Part shown: positions 7,169 through 14,149 of the stretch, in pieces
How the letters are laid out: each line of letters opens with the position of its first letter
Numbering within the stretch: position 1 is the stretch's first letter
Assembly (NCBI GenBank): GCA_040514265.1
Contig: JBEVCD010000054.1
Coordinates: 1-17,510, forward strand
DNA: 17,510 nt
Direction: 5' to 3'
Origin: WYZ-LMO2 sp040514265
Lineage (GTDB): Archaea; Halobacteriota; Archaeoglobi; Archaeoglobales; Archaeoglobaceae
Made by a program: the position numbers and the translations under genes
The notes under the pieces: generated by a model
Told to the model about the DNA's origin: nothing
Seen by the model: only the letters and a program-made list of their open reading frames with translations
Databases searched by the model: none

Positions 7169-8200
7169 TCAGGGAGGTATATGCTCCGGTGGGCGGACGG
7201 CTTTCAGTCTTATCGCTCCCTGCTCACAGCCGGTAACGCAGGCTCCGCATCCGAAGCACTTCTCCTCGTCAACCCTCGCAACGTCGTCGAGCGTTACGGC
7301 ATCGAAGTGGCACCTCTCCACGCAGGTGCCGCACGCTATGCATGCGTCGCTGTCGACGTACGCTACGTACCTGCTTTTTTCGAGCAGAGCATCCATCGGA
7401 ACTTTCGCGAATCTTGCAGCCAAGAAGAACTCGCAGCAGTCGCTGCAGCAGTTGCAGTTCACCGTCACACGTTTGTCGACGATCTTCGCCGTGTTTGCCC
7501 ACGTGTGAACGAGACCGTCCTCCTCTATCCTGTGGATAAGTTCCAGAGCCTCCTCCTTCGTGAGCTCGATTCCGGAACCTCTGGCTACGACGTATTCCGC
7601 ACCCCTACCGACTTGGATGCAGTGCCAAGTTTCCTCCTTTTCGACGAGCTCTCTGGTATATTTGCAGCCATCTCCGGCTAGATGCGTCACGTTTCTGCAA
7701 GAACAGGGAACAACCGCTATTTTCTCCTGGGCTTTGATCATCTCGACGATGTTCTCGTGCGGAAGCGGGTTCAGATCTTTTACAGCGTTGTAAGCCGGCA
7801 CAACCCGCCAGACCTTCAAACCGCTCGCAGCGAGGACCCTTCCAACTGCTGCGTGGGCTTCCTTTTCTCCGAACTCCTTCCAGAGCTTTGCGAATGTGGG
7901 GTCCTTCATGTGCCTCGATGCCAGAGTTGCATCGTGCAGCTGTATTACGTCCCGGGCGAGCCTGTAGTGCTCCCGCAGATGGAAGTCCTTCGGTATTACG
8001 ACCCCCTTGAAGAACAGGTCCTCGAGTATCTTCTTCACCCTCTCCCTGTCCATTCCGAGCTTTTCGGCGACCTCATCAGCGCTCCCCGGAAGCGCAGCAG
8101 CGACCATCGCTTCCTCCTCGTTCATGAGGTATTCGAGAATCCTCCGCAGAAGCTGCGAGTTCGGAAAGCCGAGTTTCTGCATGAGAACTTCGTAGCTCAT
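7169..8200 (-). CDS. Winged-helix / Cys-rich / 2[4Fe-4S] ferredoxin-domain protein
   Basis: 343 residues, multi-domain, function not established. Residues about 40-70 look like a winged helix (ADEVAEKLGMDRERVKKILE, then FFKGVVI). The middle holds Cys motifs PCSCR (C166, C168), C179 and C194, then a dense CNCCSDCC cluster (C249, C251, C252, C255, C256). The C-terminus carries two CxxCxxCxxxC sets (C287/290/293/297 and C315/318/321/325), typical of a bacterial-type ferredoxin. Proteins with this layout occur, as far as I know, in anaerobic sulfate reducers and Archaeoglobi. Electron transfer or a redox-sensing regulator are both possible. I chose ATG 8200 over GTG 8209 because the TATA box near 8229 puts transcription start at about 8203. 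It appears to be transcribed alone, and ends just before the nop5 promoter. Confidence 0.88.
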   Translation of the reverse strand: MSYEVLMQKLGFPNSQLLRRILEYLMNEEEAMVAAALPGSADEVAEKLGMDRERVKKILEDLFFKGVVIPKDFHLREHYRLARDVIQLHDATLASRHMKDPTFAKLWKEFGEKEAHAAVGRVLAASGLKVWRVVPAYNAVKDLNPLPHENIVEMIKAQEKIAVVPCSCRNVTHLAGDGCKYTRELVEKEETWHCIQVGRGAEYVVARGSGIELTKEEALELIHRIEEDGLVHTWANTAKIVDKRVTVNCNCCSDCCEFFLAARFAKVPMDALLEKSRYVAYVDSDACIACGTCVERCHFDAVTLDDVARVDEEKCFGCGACVTGCEQGAIRLKAVRPPEHIPP

Positions 8201-8221
8201 AGTGTTCACGGTGTGATTTAA

Positions 8222-8234
8222 TTATTTAAATTTT
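8222..8234 (-). promoter_or_regulatory. TATA box of the winged-helix Fe-S gene
   Basis: AT-only stretch with TTTAAATT core, centred about 29 bases before ATG 8200. This supports a leaderless start there rather than at the upstream GTG 8209. Confidence 0.55.
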
Positions 8235-8261
8235 GCTCATAGCGCTGTCTCAACCAAAAGT

Positions 8262-8271
8262 CTTTTATAAT
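8262..8271 (+). promoter_or_regulatory. TATA box of the TRAM gene
   Basis: TTTTATAATA preceded by a purine-rich AAAAG that could serve as the TFB element. Predicted transcription start is near 8292, leaving a leader of about 22 bases containing the Shine-Dalgarno GAGGTG (8302-8307). Confidence 0.55.
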
Positions 8272-8313
8272 ATCGTATCGTAGGGCGAAAAATCGAAAGA
8301 AGAGGTGTGGAGT

Positions 8314-8523
8314 TTGAGAGAGTTTGGAGCAGAAAGGAAGCCGCCCGTAAAGGTCGGCGAAATAAGGACTGTGAGGATTGAGGCGATGGGAAGCGGCGGA
8401 GACGGGATCGCGAAGGTGAACGGCTACGTCATCTTCGTTCCCGGCACGCAGCTGAACGATGAGGTAACCATAAGGGTTACCAAGGTGTTGAGGAAGTACG
8501 GCTTCGCCGAGGTTATCGAGTAA
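8314..8523 (+). CDS. TRAM-domain mini-protein (putative RNA chaperone)
   Basis: 69-residue protein that is essentially one TRAM domain, a beta-barrel RNA-binding fold also found in TrmA/RumA and MiaB enzymes. The diagnostic stretch is VRIEAMGSGGDGIAKVNGYVIFVPG, followed by DEVTIRVTKVLRKYGFAEVIE. Free-standing TRAM proteins are common in euryarchaea and act as cold-shock-like RNA chaperones. I chose TTG 8314 because GAGGTG lies 6 bases upstream; a GTG at 8305 lies inside that ribosome site. It converges on the HIT gene with an 11-base overlap. Confidence 0.88.
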   Translation: MREFGAERKPPVKVGEIRTVRIEAMGSGGDGIAKVNGYVIFVPGTQLNDEVTIRVTKVLRKYGFAEVIE

Positions 8524-9010
8524 CCAAGGCGAGCCTCTCGACCTCTTTTTTTAGCTTGTCGTAGGTCTCTTCGAGCGCTTCTGGAACTATCTGCACATCC
8601 GCGAGCACCGGCATGAAGGAAGTGTCGCCTTCCCATCTCGGGACGACGTGTATGTGTAGGTGTTCTGCTATTCCAGCTCCGGCGACCTTTCCTATGTTTA
8701 TGCCCACGTTAAATCCGTCGGGGTTCATAACGTTCCTTATCAACTTCATCGAGAGGTTTACGAGCTTCATAGACTCCAGGAGTTCATCGTCGTCGAGTTC
8801 TTCAGTAGTCGGGACGTGTCTGTAGGGGCAGACCATCACGTGTCCGGGGTTGTACGGGTTTCTGTTCATTATTATGAACGTTTTCTTACCTCTGTAGAGT
8901 ATCAGGTTCTCGCGATCTCTGTCTTGCTTCGGATAATCGCAGAATATGCAGCCCTTCGGCTTCGGCGCGAGTATGTACCTTATCCTCCAGGGTGCAAATA
9001 TGCGTTCCAT
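8513..9010 (-). CDS. HIT-family nucleotide hydrolase/transferase (Ap4A phosphorylase-like)
   Basis: 165 residues. The histidine triad is HLHIHVV (H117, H119, H121), and H119 is the expected covalent nucleotidyl-histidine. The N-terminus has CIFC (C21, C24), which with H65 could bind Zn, as in Hint/Ap4A-phosphorylase relatives. After the triad comes PRWEGDTSFMPVLAD, a pattern I associate with the Ap4A phosphorylase branch. The substrate (Ap4A, other dinucleoside polyphosphates or nucleoside phosphoramidates) is not determined by sequence. ATG 9010 starts the conserved MERIFAPWRIRYI; a longer frame to 9058 runs into the promoter region. Confidence 0.9.
   Translation of the reverse strand: MERIFAPWRIRYILAPKPKGCIFCDYPKQDRDRENLILYRGKKTFIIMNRNPYNPGHVMVCPYRHVPTTEELDDDELLESMKLVNLSMKLIRNVMNPDGFNVGINIGKVAGAGIAEHLHIHVVPRWEGDTSFMPVLADVQIVPEALEETYDKLKKEVERLALVTR
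8546..8552 (+). terminator. T7 run after the TRAM gene
   Basis: Seven T starting 23 bases after the TRAM stop. It lies inside the 3' coding end of the opposing HIT gene, where the complement encodes Lys-Lys. Likely U-run terminator by position. Confidence 0.45.
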
Positions 9011-9088
9011 AACTCTGCTCCGCAGCTCTGTATTTGGAAATTTCCTTTTGGAAAGCAAAACTTAAGATTTCGCTGGGTTGCGATCTCT
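9011..9088. promoter_or_regulatory. Divergent HIT / surface-protein intergenic region
   Basis: It contains a perfect palindrome GGAAATTTCC (9036-9045) about 30 bases before the HIT ATG, with a second GGAAA at 9050-9054. A TATA-like ACTTAAGA (9060-9067) is about 25 bases before the surface-protein GTG, consistent with a leaderless start. The HIT TATA box is weak and appears to overlap the palindrome. Confidence 0.4.
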
Positions 9089-10639
9089 GTGAGACTTGCG
9101 CTGATCTTAGCATTCGCAGTTCTCTTCGGAATCGTCCGGGCGGAGCCAGTCGTTCACATCTATCTCAGCAAGGAGAGTGTGAACCTCGGGGAGACGATAG
9201 TTCTGGGCGTGTATGCGGAAACTGGTCGACCCTACGAGGTCGCGATCGTCGGAGAAAAACACGGGGAGGTTATCTGCAGAAGCCTGTACGAGGACTGCAG
9301 CAGGAATTGGATATTCAGAATCCCGGAAGACTGGGAGGAGGGGACATACCACATCAAAGTTACGGTCGACGACACCCGACCGCTTGAGTTCTTCGAGAAG
9401 TTTGAGGTTGTGAAGCCGAAGATACTGGATGTCAAAATCCCCGTCCTCGTTTATCAGGGGAGACACCACGTAAACGTAACAGCTGAAGCTGCGGAAGGTT
9501 CCAGCCCGGTCCTGCGCTTGAGGCTGATCGGAAAAAACGTCGCCATCGATTTCGAAGAGAGAGCCGAGAGCGAGGGTGGGAAAAAGTATTTTGCAGACGT
9601 CGAACTCAATCTGAGGCGCGAAGACGTTATAGAGCCCGGGAAGTATTTCCTCGAAGTCTACCTGTACTGCGGTAAGCTCTGGGATGTCAGGCGTTACGAA
9701 GTCGAGATAGTCGAACCAACAATCGTCGTCGACGTCAAGGACAGGCTTAAGAGGGGCGAAAAGCTGGAAGTCAGGATAAAGACGAACAGGCACGAAGAGG
9801 GGTACGACGGCATCGTAGTCACCCTCGTTGGGAAAAACTTCGTCGTGACGAAGTATCCGCTCCTCGACGACGAGGGTGAAGCAGTCGTAGCGTTCGAGAC
9901 TGCACCGCTCGAAGCGGGTAAATACGAGGTCTACGTGAGGGACACGTGCAAGACGTCCAGAGTCCCGCTCGAAGAACTTGCAAGGTACTACTACGACCTC
10001 GAAAGGAGTAGCGGATTCGCCGAGGTAATCCGCGCGAGCGACGATGTGCTTGTGAAGCTCGAAGTCGAAGTCTTGGACTCCGAAGCTCCTAAGAGCATCA
10101 CCGTGGAGCCGCAGAGGTTGAGCATTCAGGCAGGTGAAGTAGCTGAGCTGAAGCTGAACTTCGGGAACGCGAAGTTCGTAGAGTTCGTCGCGATAATGCG
10201 GTGTGACCACGCTGAATTTGTTGCGGCAAAGGCTGACGGAGAGTTTATCGAAAGGAGTCTCGGGAAGGATTGCCTGCACGTCCTAGCAGCTGCGAACTCC
10301 GTAACTGTCGCTGTTAAGGGGATCGAACCCGGGGAATGTGTCGTCAGCTTCCGTAACGCGAGGATAAACGACGAGAATGGGAACTACGTCGAGCTCGGGG
10401 AGACGAAGGCGGAACTCGAAATCTTCGAAACTTCGAGCTCCGAGATCGAGGCTACTGTTCTGATAAACGAGACAAACGTGCCGAGTACCGTAACCTCAGA
10501 GATCACCACTACCACTACGATTTCTGCGACTCAAACGATCGAAGCGATCGAGCGTTTGGACTTCGGAAAGCTTGCGATGTTCGTCGGAAGTTTCTACGCT
10601 ACATACCTCGCGCTTAGAGTCTTGAGAAGGAAACGTTAA
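9089..10639 (+). CDS. Secreted, membrane-anchored beta-sandwich surface protein with a cohesin-like module
   Basis: 516 residues, no named family. A signal peptide is clear (hydrophobic RLALILAFAVLFGIVRA, cleavage likely after A18). Then come Ig-like or macroglobulin-like beta domains at about 19-105 (VHIYLSKESVNLGETIVLG), 106-212 and 213-325 (VDVKDRLKRGEKLEVRIK). Residues about 331-445 follow the cohesin pattern: SITVEPQRLSIQAGEVAELK, a variable core, PGECVVSFRNARINDENGNY and a final beta strand. Next are a Ser/Thr-rich linker (about 448-485, ITTTTTISATQT), likely glycosylated, and a C-terminal helix (about 494-512) ending LRRKR, which anchors it with the bulk outside. GTG 9089 starts the signal peptide; the frame is open far upstream, but that region is the opposing HIT gene. 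Seven cysteines are spread through the ectodomain. Confidence 0.85.
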   Translation: MRLALILAFAVLFGIVRAEPVVHIYLSKESVNLGETIVLGVYAETGRPYEVAIVGEKHGEVICRSLYEDCSRNWIFRIPEDWEEGTYHIKVTVDDTRPLEFFEKFEVVKPKILDVKIPVLVYQGRHHVNVTAEAAEGSSPVLRLRLIGKNVAIDFEERAESEGGKKYFADVELNLRREDVIEPGKYFLEVYLYCGKLWDVRRYEVEIVEPTIVVDVKDRLKRGEKLEVRIKTNRHEEGYDGIVVTLVGKNFVVTKYPLLDDEGEAVVAFETAPLEAGKYEVYVRDTCKTSRVPLEELARYYYDLERSSGFAEVIRASDDVLVKLEVEVLDSEAPKSITVEPQRLSIQAGEVAELKLNFGNAKFVEFVAIMRCDHAEFVAAKADGEFIERSLGKDCLHVLAAANSVTVAVKGIEPGECVVSFRNARINDENGNYVELGETKAELEIFETSSSEIEATVLINETNVPSTVTSEITTTTTISATQTIEAIERLDFGKLAMFVGSFYATYLALRVLRRKR

Positions 10640-10644
10640 AAAGT
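10635..10644 (+). promoter_or_regulatory. TATA box of the 10667-14102 gene cluster
   Basis: GTTAAAAAGT, overlapping the last codons of the surface-protein gene and centred about 27 bases before ATG 10667. This implies a leaderless transcript for the beta-helix protein and perhaps the whole cluster. Confidence 0.45.
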
Positions 10645-10666
10645 ATCATCATCGATTAAACACCGG

Positions 10667-11533
10667 ATGCTCGAAAAGCTCGTGATACCCCCGAATACGA
10701 AGTTTGACGAGAGGAGTATAGTGGTCAGCGGGGACTTCGTAGCCGGAGCGAACACCAAGATCGGTTACGGAATCATGGCGAAGAGGGTGATAGTCGGGGA
10801 GAGGGCGAAGATAGCTGGTGACGTGGTGGCGGAGGAGGTTCGCCTCGACGCGTTCTGCAGCATCGACGGAGACGTCGTCGCCAAAGGCGACGCCTACATC
10901 GGGGAGTTCGCGAGCATAGCCGGGAAGCTCACGGTTTACGGAGACCTCGAAATCGGGAGGAACGTGAGAATAAAGAACGGTTTCGAGGCGAAGGGTCTGA
11001 TAACGATACAAGACCCGGTTCCGGTTCTGATGTTTCTGCTCATCTACTTCATGCTCCTCCTGAGGCTCGGAAAGCTTGAGGATGTGGAGAAGCTCTTCGA
11101 AGACGTGGAGTTCGAAGACCCGATGATCGTTCCCGACGGCACGGTTCTGGAAATAGACAGAATAGAGACCTCTAAAGACGTCGAGATAAACGAGAGCAAG
11201 GTTCTGGGGAACTTGAGGGCGAGGAACGTTTACGTCGTAGCCAGCGAGGTCTTCGGCAGCGTGAGAGGTGGAGAGATAGTCATCGACAGGAGCGTCGTTC
11301 ATGGAACGGTCGAGGGCAAGGATGTCTACGTCGTCAACTCTTCCGCCGTTCTGGGGAGCATAAAAGCCGAGAGGGTGTTCATCGAGGAGGGCTGCACGGT
11401 TGAGGGAAGCATCTTCGGCAGAAAGGGCGTCTGGGTTAAGGAGAAGGTTGAGATCGCGAGGGAGGAAGATGGAGATCGACAAGGAGAAGTTCAGGAGGAT
11501 GTTCCCGAACCTCTACCGGGAGCTGGAGGATAG
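10667..11533 (+). CDS. Beta-helix protein of the polymer-forming/acyltransferase-like type (DUF342/COG4801-like), with a mid-protein membrane segment
   Basis: 288 residues. Two runs of short, regularly spaced Val/Ile repeats indicate a left- or right-handed beta-helix: residues 15-115 (GDVVAEEVRLDAF, GDVVAKGDAYIGE, GKLTVYGDLEIGR) and 160-262 (GNLRARNVYVVAS, GEIVIDRSVVHGT, GSIKAERVFIEEG). They are split by a strongly hydrophobic segment at 117-134 (VPVLMFLLIYFMLLLRLG), probably one membrane helix or hairpin. This resembles archaeal proteins annotated as predicted acyltransferase/DUF342-related; no catalytic residues can be assigned, and a bactofilin-like scaffold is an alternative. The last 22 or so codons (11469-11533) overlap the next gene in another frame and are low in hydrophobic repeats, so the true end deserves caution. 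Confidence 0.78.
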   Translation: MLEKLVIPPNTKFDERSIVVSGDFVAGANTKIGYGIMAKRVIVGERAKIAGDVVAEEVRLDAFCSIDGDVVAKGDAYIGEFASIAGKLTVYGDLEIGRNVRIKNGFEAKGLITIQDPVPVLMFLLIYFMLLLRLGKLEDVEKLFEDVEFEDPMIVPDGTVLEIDRIETSKDVEINESKVLGNLRARNVYVVASEVFGSVRGGEIVIDRSVVHGTVEGKDVYVVNSSAVLGSIKAERVFIEEGCTVEGSIFGRKGVWVKEKVEIAREEDGDRQGEVQEDVPEPLPGAGG

Positions 11534-11729
11534 GGTAATTCCGACCGTGTTCGATCACCTCGAAGTCTGCAAGGACGAGAAGGAGGCACTCGAAGTCATA
11601 GAGTTCTTCGAGCGCAGGGGAGAAATTTCTGAGGAGTTCGCGAGGTATTTAAAGGAGAACCTCGAAGAGTTCAAGTATCTCCTCGGCACGAGGAAACGGG
11701 GAGACTACGCGAGGAGGGGGCTCATTTGA
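11469..11729 (+). CDS. Small conserved archaeal protein (DUF2095-like)
   Basis: 86 residues, acidic and helical, cytoplasmic. The pattern FPNLYRELE, then PTVFDHLEVCKDEKEALEVI and FFERRGEISEEFARYL matches my memory of DUF2095, an archaeal family with no known function. ATG 11469 is preceded by GAGGGAGG. It starts within the previous gene (65-base overlap) and its stop overlaps the TTG start of the following GTPase as TTGA, so translation of the three is probably coupled. Gene reality is well supported; the family name is moderately sure. Confidence 0.8.
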   Translation: MEIDKEKFRRMFPNLYRELEDRVIPTVFDHLEVCKDEKEALEVIEFFERRGEISEEFARYLKENLEEFKYLLGTRKRGDYARRGLI

Positions 11730-12886
11730 TAGAGATAGGGATAGCCGGAAAGCCTAACGCCGGGAAGTCTACTTTCTTCAAGGCTGCAACGCTCGTCGAT
11801 GCGGAGATAGCGAACTATCCCTTCACGACTATCGAACCGAACGTCGGCGTCGGGCACGTGAGGGTTAGGTGCGTGTGCGAGGAGTTCGGCATCAAATGCG
11901 GCGAGTGCATCGACGGCTGGCGCTTCATTCCGGTCAAGCTTATAGACGTCGCTGGCTTGGTTCCGGACGCCCACAAGGGAAGGGGGCTGGGAAACGAGTT
12001 CCTCGACAACCTCCGCCAGAGCGAAGCCGTGATACACGTGGTCGACGCAAGCGGCTCGACGGACGCGGAGGGCAACGAGATAGGTGTCGGCGAAAGAGAC
12101 CCGCGAGAGGACGTGGCTTTTCTATACCACGAAATAGACATGTGGCTCTACGGAATACTGAAGAGGAACTGGGAAAAGATCGTGAGGAAGATCAGGACCG
12201 AAAAGAGGGATGCTGTCAAGTTCATAACGGAGCAGCTCGCCGGCTTGGGCTTCGAGGAGTGGATGGTGAGAGAAGCGATGACGAGCTTCGACATCTTTTC
12301 GATGAACGACGAGCAGCTCAGAAACTTCGCCACGGAGCTGCGGAAGAGGAGGATGAGGATGGTTATAGCCGCGAACAAGTGCGACAAGGCGCCTAAAGAG
12401 CTCGTGAGGAAGTTAATGGAATTGGACGAGATAGTCGTTCCGACTTCCGCGGCTTACGAGCTCATACTCAGAACGGCTGCGAAGAACGGATACATAAGAT
12501 ACCTGCCCGGCGACCCGGATTTCGAAATAGTAAGGGATCTGAACGAGAAGCAGAAGAAGGTTCTTGAGAGGATAAAGGATTATCTGAACGAGTGGGGGAG
12601 CACGGGAGTTCAGGAAGCCATAAACAGAGTCGTCTTCGACCTCCTCGGCTACATTGTCGTTTATCCGGTTGAGGACGAGAACAGGCTGACGGATTCGAAG
12701 GGAAACGTTCTCCCAGATGCTCTCCTCGTTAAAAAGGGCACGACGGCGAGAGAGCTGGCTTACAAGATACACACGGATATCGGCAAGCACTTCATATATG
12801 CGATTGACGTGCGGACGAAGATGCGGGTCGGTGAGGACTACGAGCTGAAGAACAACGACGTGATAAAGATAGTTTCGAGCGCATGA
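11726..12886 (+). CDS. OBG/YchF-type GTPase with C-terminal TGS domain
   Basis: TRAFAC GTPase of the Obg/YchF group, 386 residues, probably ribosome-associated. G1 is GKPNAGKST (8-16), G3 DVAGLVPDAHKGRGLG (74-89), G4 NKCD (217-220) and G5 SAAYE (241-245). Between G1 and G3 lies a four-Cys knuckle C49-x-C51-x6-C58-x2-C61, as in archaeal members, likely metal-binding. The TGS domain (about 318-386) contains LPDALLVKKGTTARELAYKI. The start is TTG 11726, overlapping the upstream stop and preceded by GAGGAGGGGG. Its 3' end overlaps the next gene as ATGA (12883). The specific nucleotide preference (GTP or ATP, as for bacterial YchF) is uncertain; NKCD argues for GTP. Confidence 0.93.
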   Translation: MIEIGIAGKPNAGKSTFFKAATLVDAEIANYPFTTIEPNVGVGHVRVRCVCEEFGIKCGECIDGWRFIPVKLIDVAGLVPDAHKGRGLGNEFLDNLRQSEAVIHVVDASGSTDAEGNEIGVGERDPREDVAFLYHEIDMWLYGILKRNWEKIVRKIRTEKRDAVKFITEQLAGLGFEEWMVREAMTSFDIFSMNDEQLRNFATELRKRRMRMVIAANKCDKAPKELVRKLMELDEIVVPTSAAYELILRTAAKNGYIRYLPGDPDFEIVRDLNEKQKKVLERIKDYLNEWGSTGVQEAINRVVFDLLGYIVVYPVEDENRLTDSKGNVLPDALLVKKGTTARELAYKIHTDIGKHFIYAIDVRTKMRVGEDYELKNNDVIKIVSSA

Positions 12887-13197
12887 TCGTGGAGCTGCAG
12901 AGGATAGCGAGGTCGAAGGACTGGAAGCCCTGGGAGCTTCAGGAGGAACTGAGGAAGGTATACAGCGACGTCGTCGCGGTTGGCGACGATCTTTCCTTCA
13001 CGGTAAGGCTCCCGGAAGGCGTCGAAGTGAACGAGGAAGCTGTCAAGCAGCTAGGCGGCGTTCCGTGCAGGATTTATCCCTTCAAAAAAGCTTACAGGTT
13101 TGGGAAGGAATTCATAGCTTTCGAGGGGAGGTTCTTGAGGGTGAGCAGAAACCTTGACGAGAGAATAATCGAGGCGGCGGTATGCTGGAGAAGTTGA
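12883..13197 (+). CDS. Unrecognised 104-residue protein
   Basis: No family recognised. The protein has an N-terminal helical, charged part (DWKPWELQEELRKVYSDVVA), then apparent beta strands (LSFTVRLPEGVEV, FGKEFIAFEGRFLRVS), two cysteines (one in GGVPCRIYP, one near the end) and no signal or membrane segment. It starts with ATGA overlapping the GTPase stop and ends 16 bases inside the kinase gene, so it is translated within the operon. This tight fit and ordinary codon use argue for a genuine gene. Function not inferable. Confidence 0.8.
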   Translation: MIVELQRIARSKDWKPWELQEELRKVYSDVVAVGDDLSFTVRLPEGVEVNEEAVKQLGGVPCRIYPFKKAYRFGKEFIAFEGRFLRVSRNLDERIIEAAVCWRS

Positions 13198-14102
13198 GAA
13201 AGGTTTTCGTCGTCGCCATAGCCGGTGACAGCGGCTCGGGTAAGACGACGTTCGCGAAGGGGATAGAGAACATCTTCGGCGATGTAACGACGATAACCCT
13301 CGACGACTACCATAGGTACGACAGGGAGCAGAGGAGGAAGCTTGGAATCACGCCGCTCAACCCAGAGGCGAACGACCTCGAACTCGCGAGGAAACACATC
13401 GAGGGTTTGAAGAGGGGAGAAAAGGTTCTGAAGCCCACCTACGACCACAGAACGGGCACCTTCGGCGAGTGGGAAGTCATCGAACCTTCTCCGATCGTTG
13501 TAGTCGAGGGGCTACACGCTCTCTACGACGGGATAAGGGACGTCGTGGACTTCGGGATCTTCGTCGATCCTGCGAGGGAGGTCAAGAGAGTCTGGAAGAT
13601 AAGGAGAGACGTTCACGAGAGAGGGTACGCGATGGAGGAAGTCGTGAAGGAGATAATCGCCAGAGAACCAGACTACAAGCGCTTCGTGGACTTTCAAAAA
13701 ATATACGCGGACGTCGTGATCAAGATATACCCCAGCTCGATCGTAACCGGCGATCGCTTGAAGTTCCTTCTTGAGAGGGAGGAGACGTACAGAGTGAGGC
13801 TGATATTCAGGGAAATCGGGAGAGAGAAGTTGAAACTGAACTTGGACCTCGCCGACGCAATAGCGGCTGAGAAGGACTTTTCGCTCACCTTCTACTCCGA
13901 CTACTACTACGGAAAGAGAGCGAGTTTCGTCGAGATCGACGGGTTTGTAAGCGTCGAAATCGTCGAATCACTCTTTGATTCACTCAGAAGAGAGATAGGC
14001 GGAAGAAAATTCGAGATAAAATCCGATTACGTGAACTCCATTGAGTTCGCGCGACTGCTGGTAGCCTGGAGACTCGCCCAGTTCCTTAAGTCAGAATTAT
14101 AA
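13182..14102 (+). CDS. prk: Phosphoribulokinase/uridine kinase-family P-loop kinase (archaeal PRK)
   Basis: ATP-dependent sugar/nucleoside kinase, 306 residues. Walker A is GDSGSGKTT (15-23). DDYHRYDREQRR (41-52) and LNPEANDLELARKHI (59-73) follow the phosphoribulokinase pattern, with PTYDHRTGTF (85-94) and VVVEGLHALY (106-115) carrying the family acidic residue. DPAREVKRVWKIRRDVHERGY (129-149) is also characteristic. Archaeal PRKs of this type make ribulose-1,5-bisphosphate for type III RuBisCO in the reductive hexulose-phosphate pathway. No RuBisCO gene is in the window, so ribulose-5-phosphate as substrate is inferred from the motifs. ATG 13182 lies after GAGGCGG and overlaps the upstream gene by 16 bases; it is the last gene of the cluster. 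Confidence 0.88.
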   Translation: MLEKLRKVFVVAIAGDSGSGKTTFAKGIENIFGDVTTITLDDYHRYDREQRRKLGITPLNPEANDLELARKHIEGLKRGEKVLKPTYDHRTGTFGEWEVIEPSPIVVVEGLHALYDGIRDVVDFGIFVDPAREVKRVWKIRRDVHERGYAMEEVVKEIIAREPDYKRFVDFQKIYADVVIKIYPSSIVTGDRLKFLLEREETYRVRLIFREIGREKLKLNLDLADAIAAEKDFSLTFYSDYYYGKRASFVEIDGFVSVEIVESLFDSLRREIGGRKFEIKSDYVNSIEFARLLVAWRLAQFLKSEL

Positions 14103-14114
14103 TTAGTGCGTTGC

Positions 14115-14131
14115 CGAAAACGATTTATACT
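14115..14131 (+). promoter_or_regulatory. Strong BRE/TATA promoter upstream of the candidate RNA
   Basis: CGAAAACGATTTATACT combines a purine-rich TFB element (CGAAAAC) with the TATA box TTTATACT at 14124-14131. It is one of the best promoter matches in the window. No coding gene starts downstream on this strand; predicted start is about 14150-14153, at the GGGGCGCC stem. A direct repeat ACTATC (14129-14134 and 14142-14147) lies between TATA and predicted start. Confidence 0.6.
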
Positions 14132-14149
14132 ATCGTCGACAACTATCAT

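Noticed and set aside
8660..9088. Upstream extension of the surface-protein frame
   Set aside because: It overlaps the HIT gene on the other strand; GTG 9089 immediately precedes a clear signal peptide and fits a leaderless promoter.
9107..10279. Minus-strand open frame of 390 codons across the surface-protein gene
   Set aside because: Antisense to a frame with signal peptide, domains and membrane anchor; its composition is that of a shadow frame and it lacks ribosome site and promoter.
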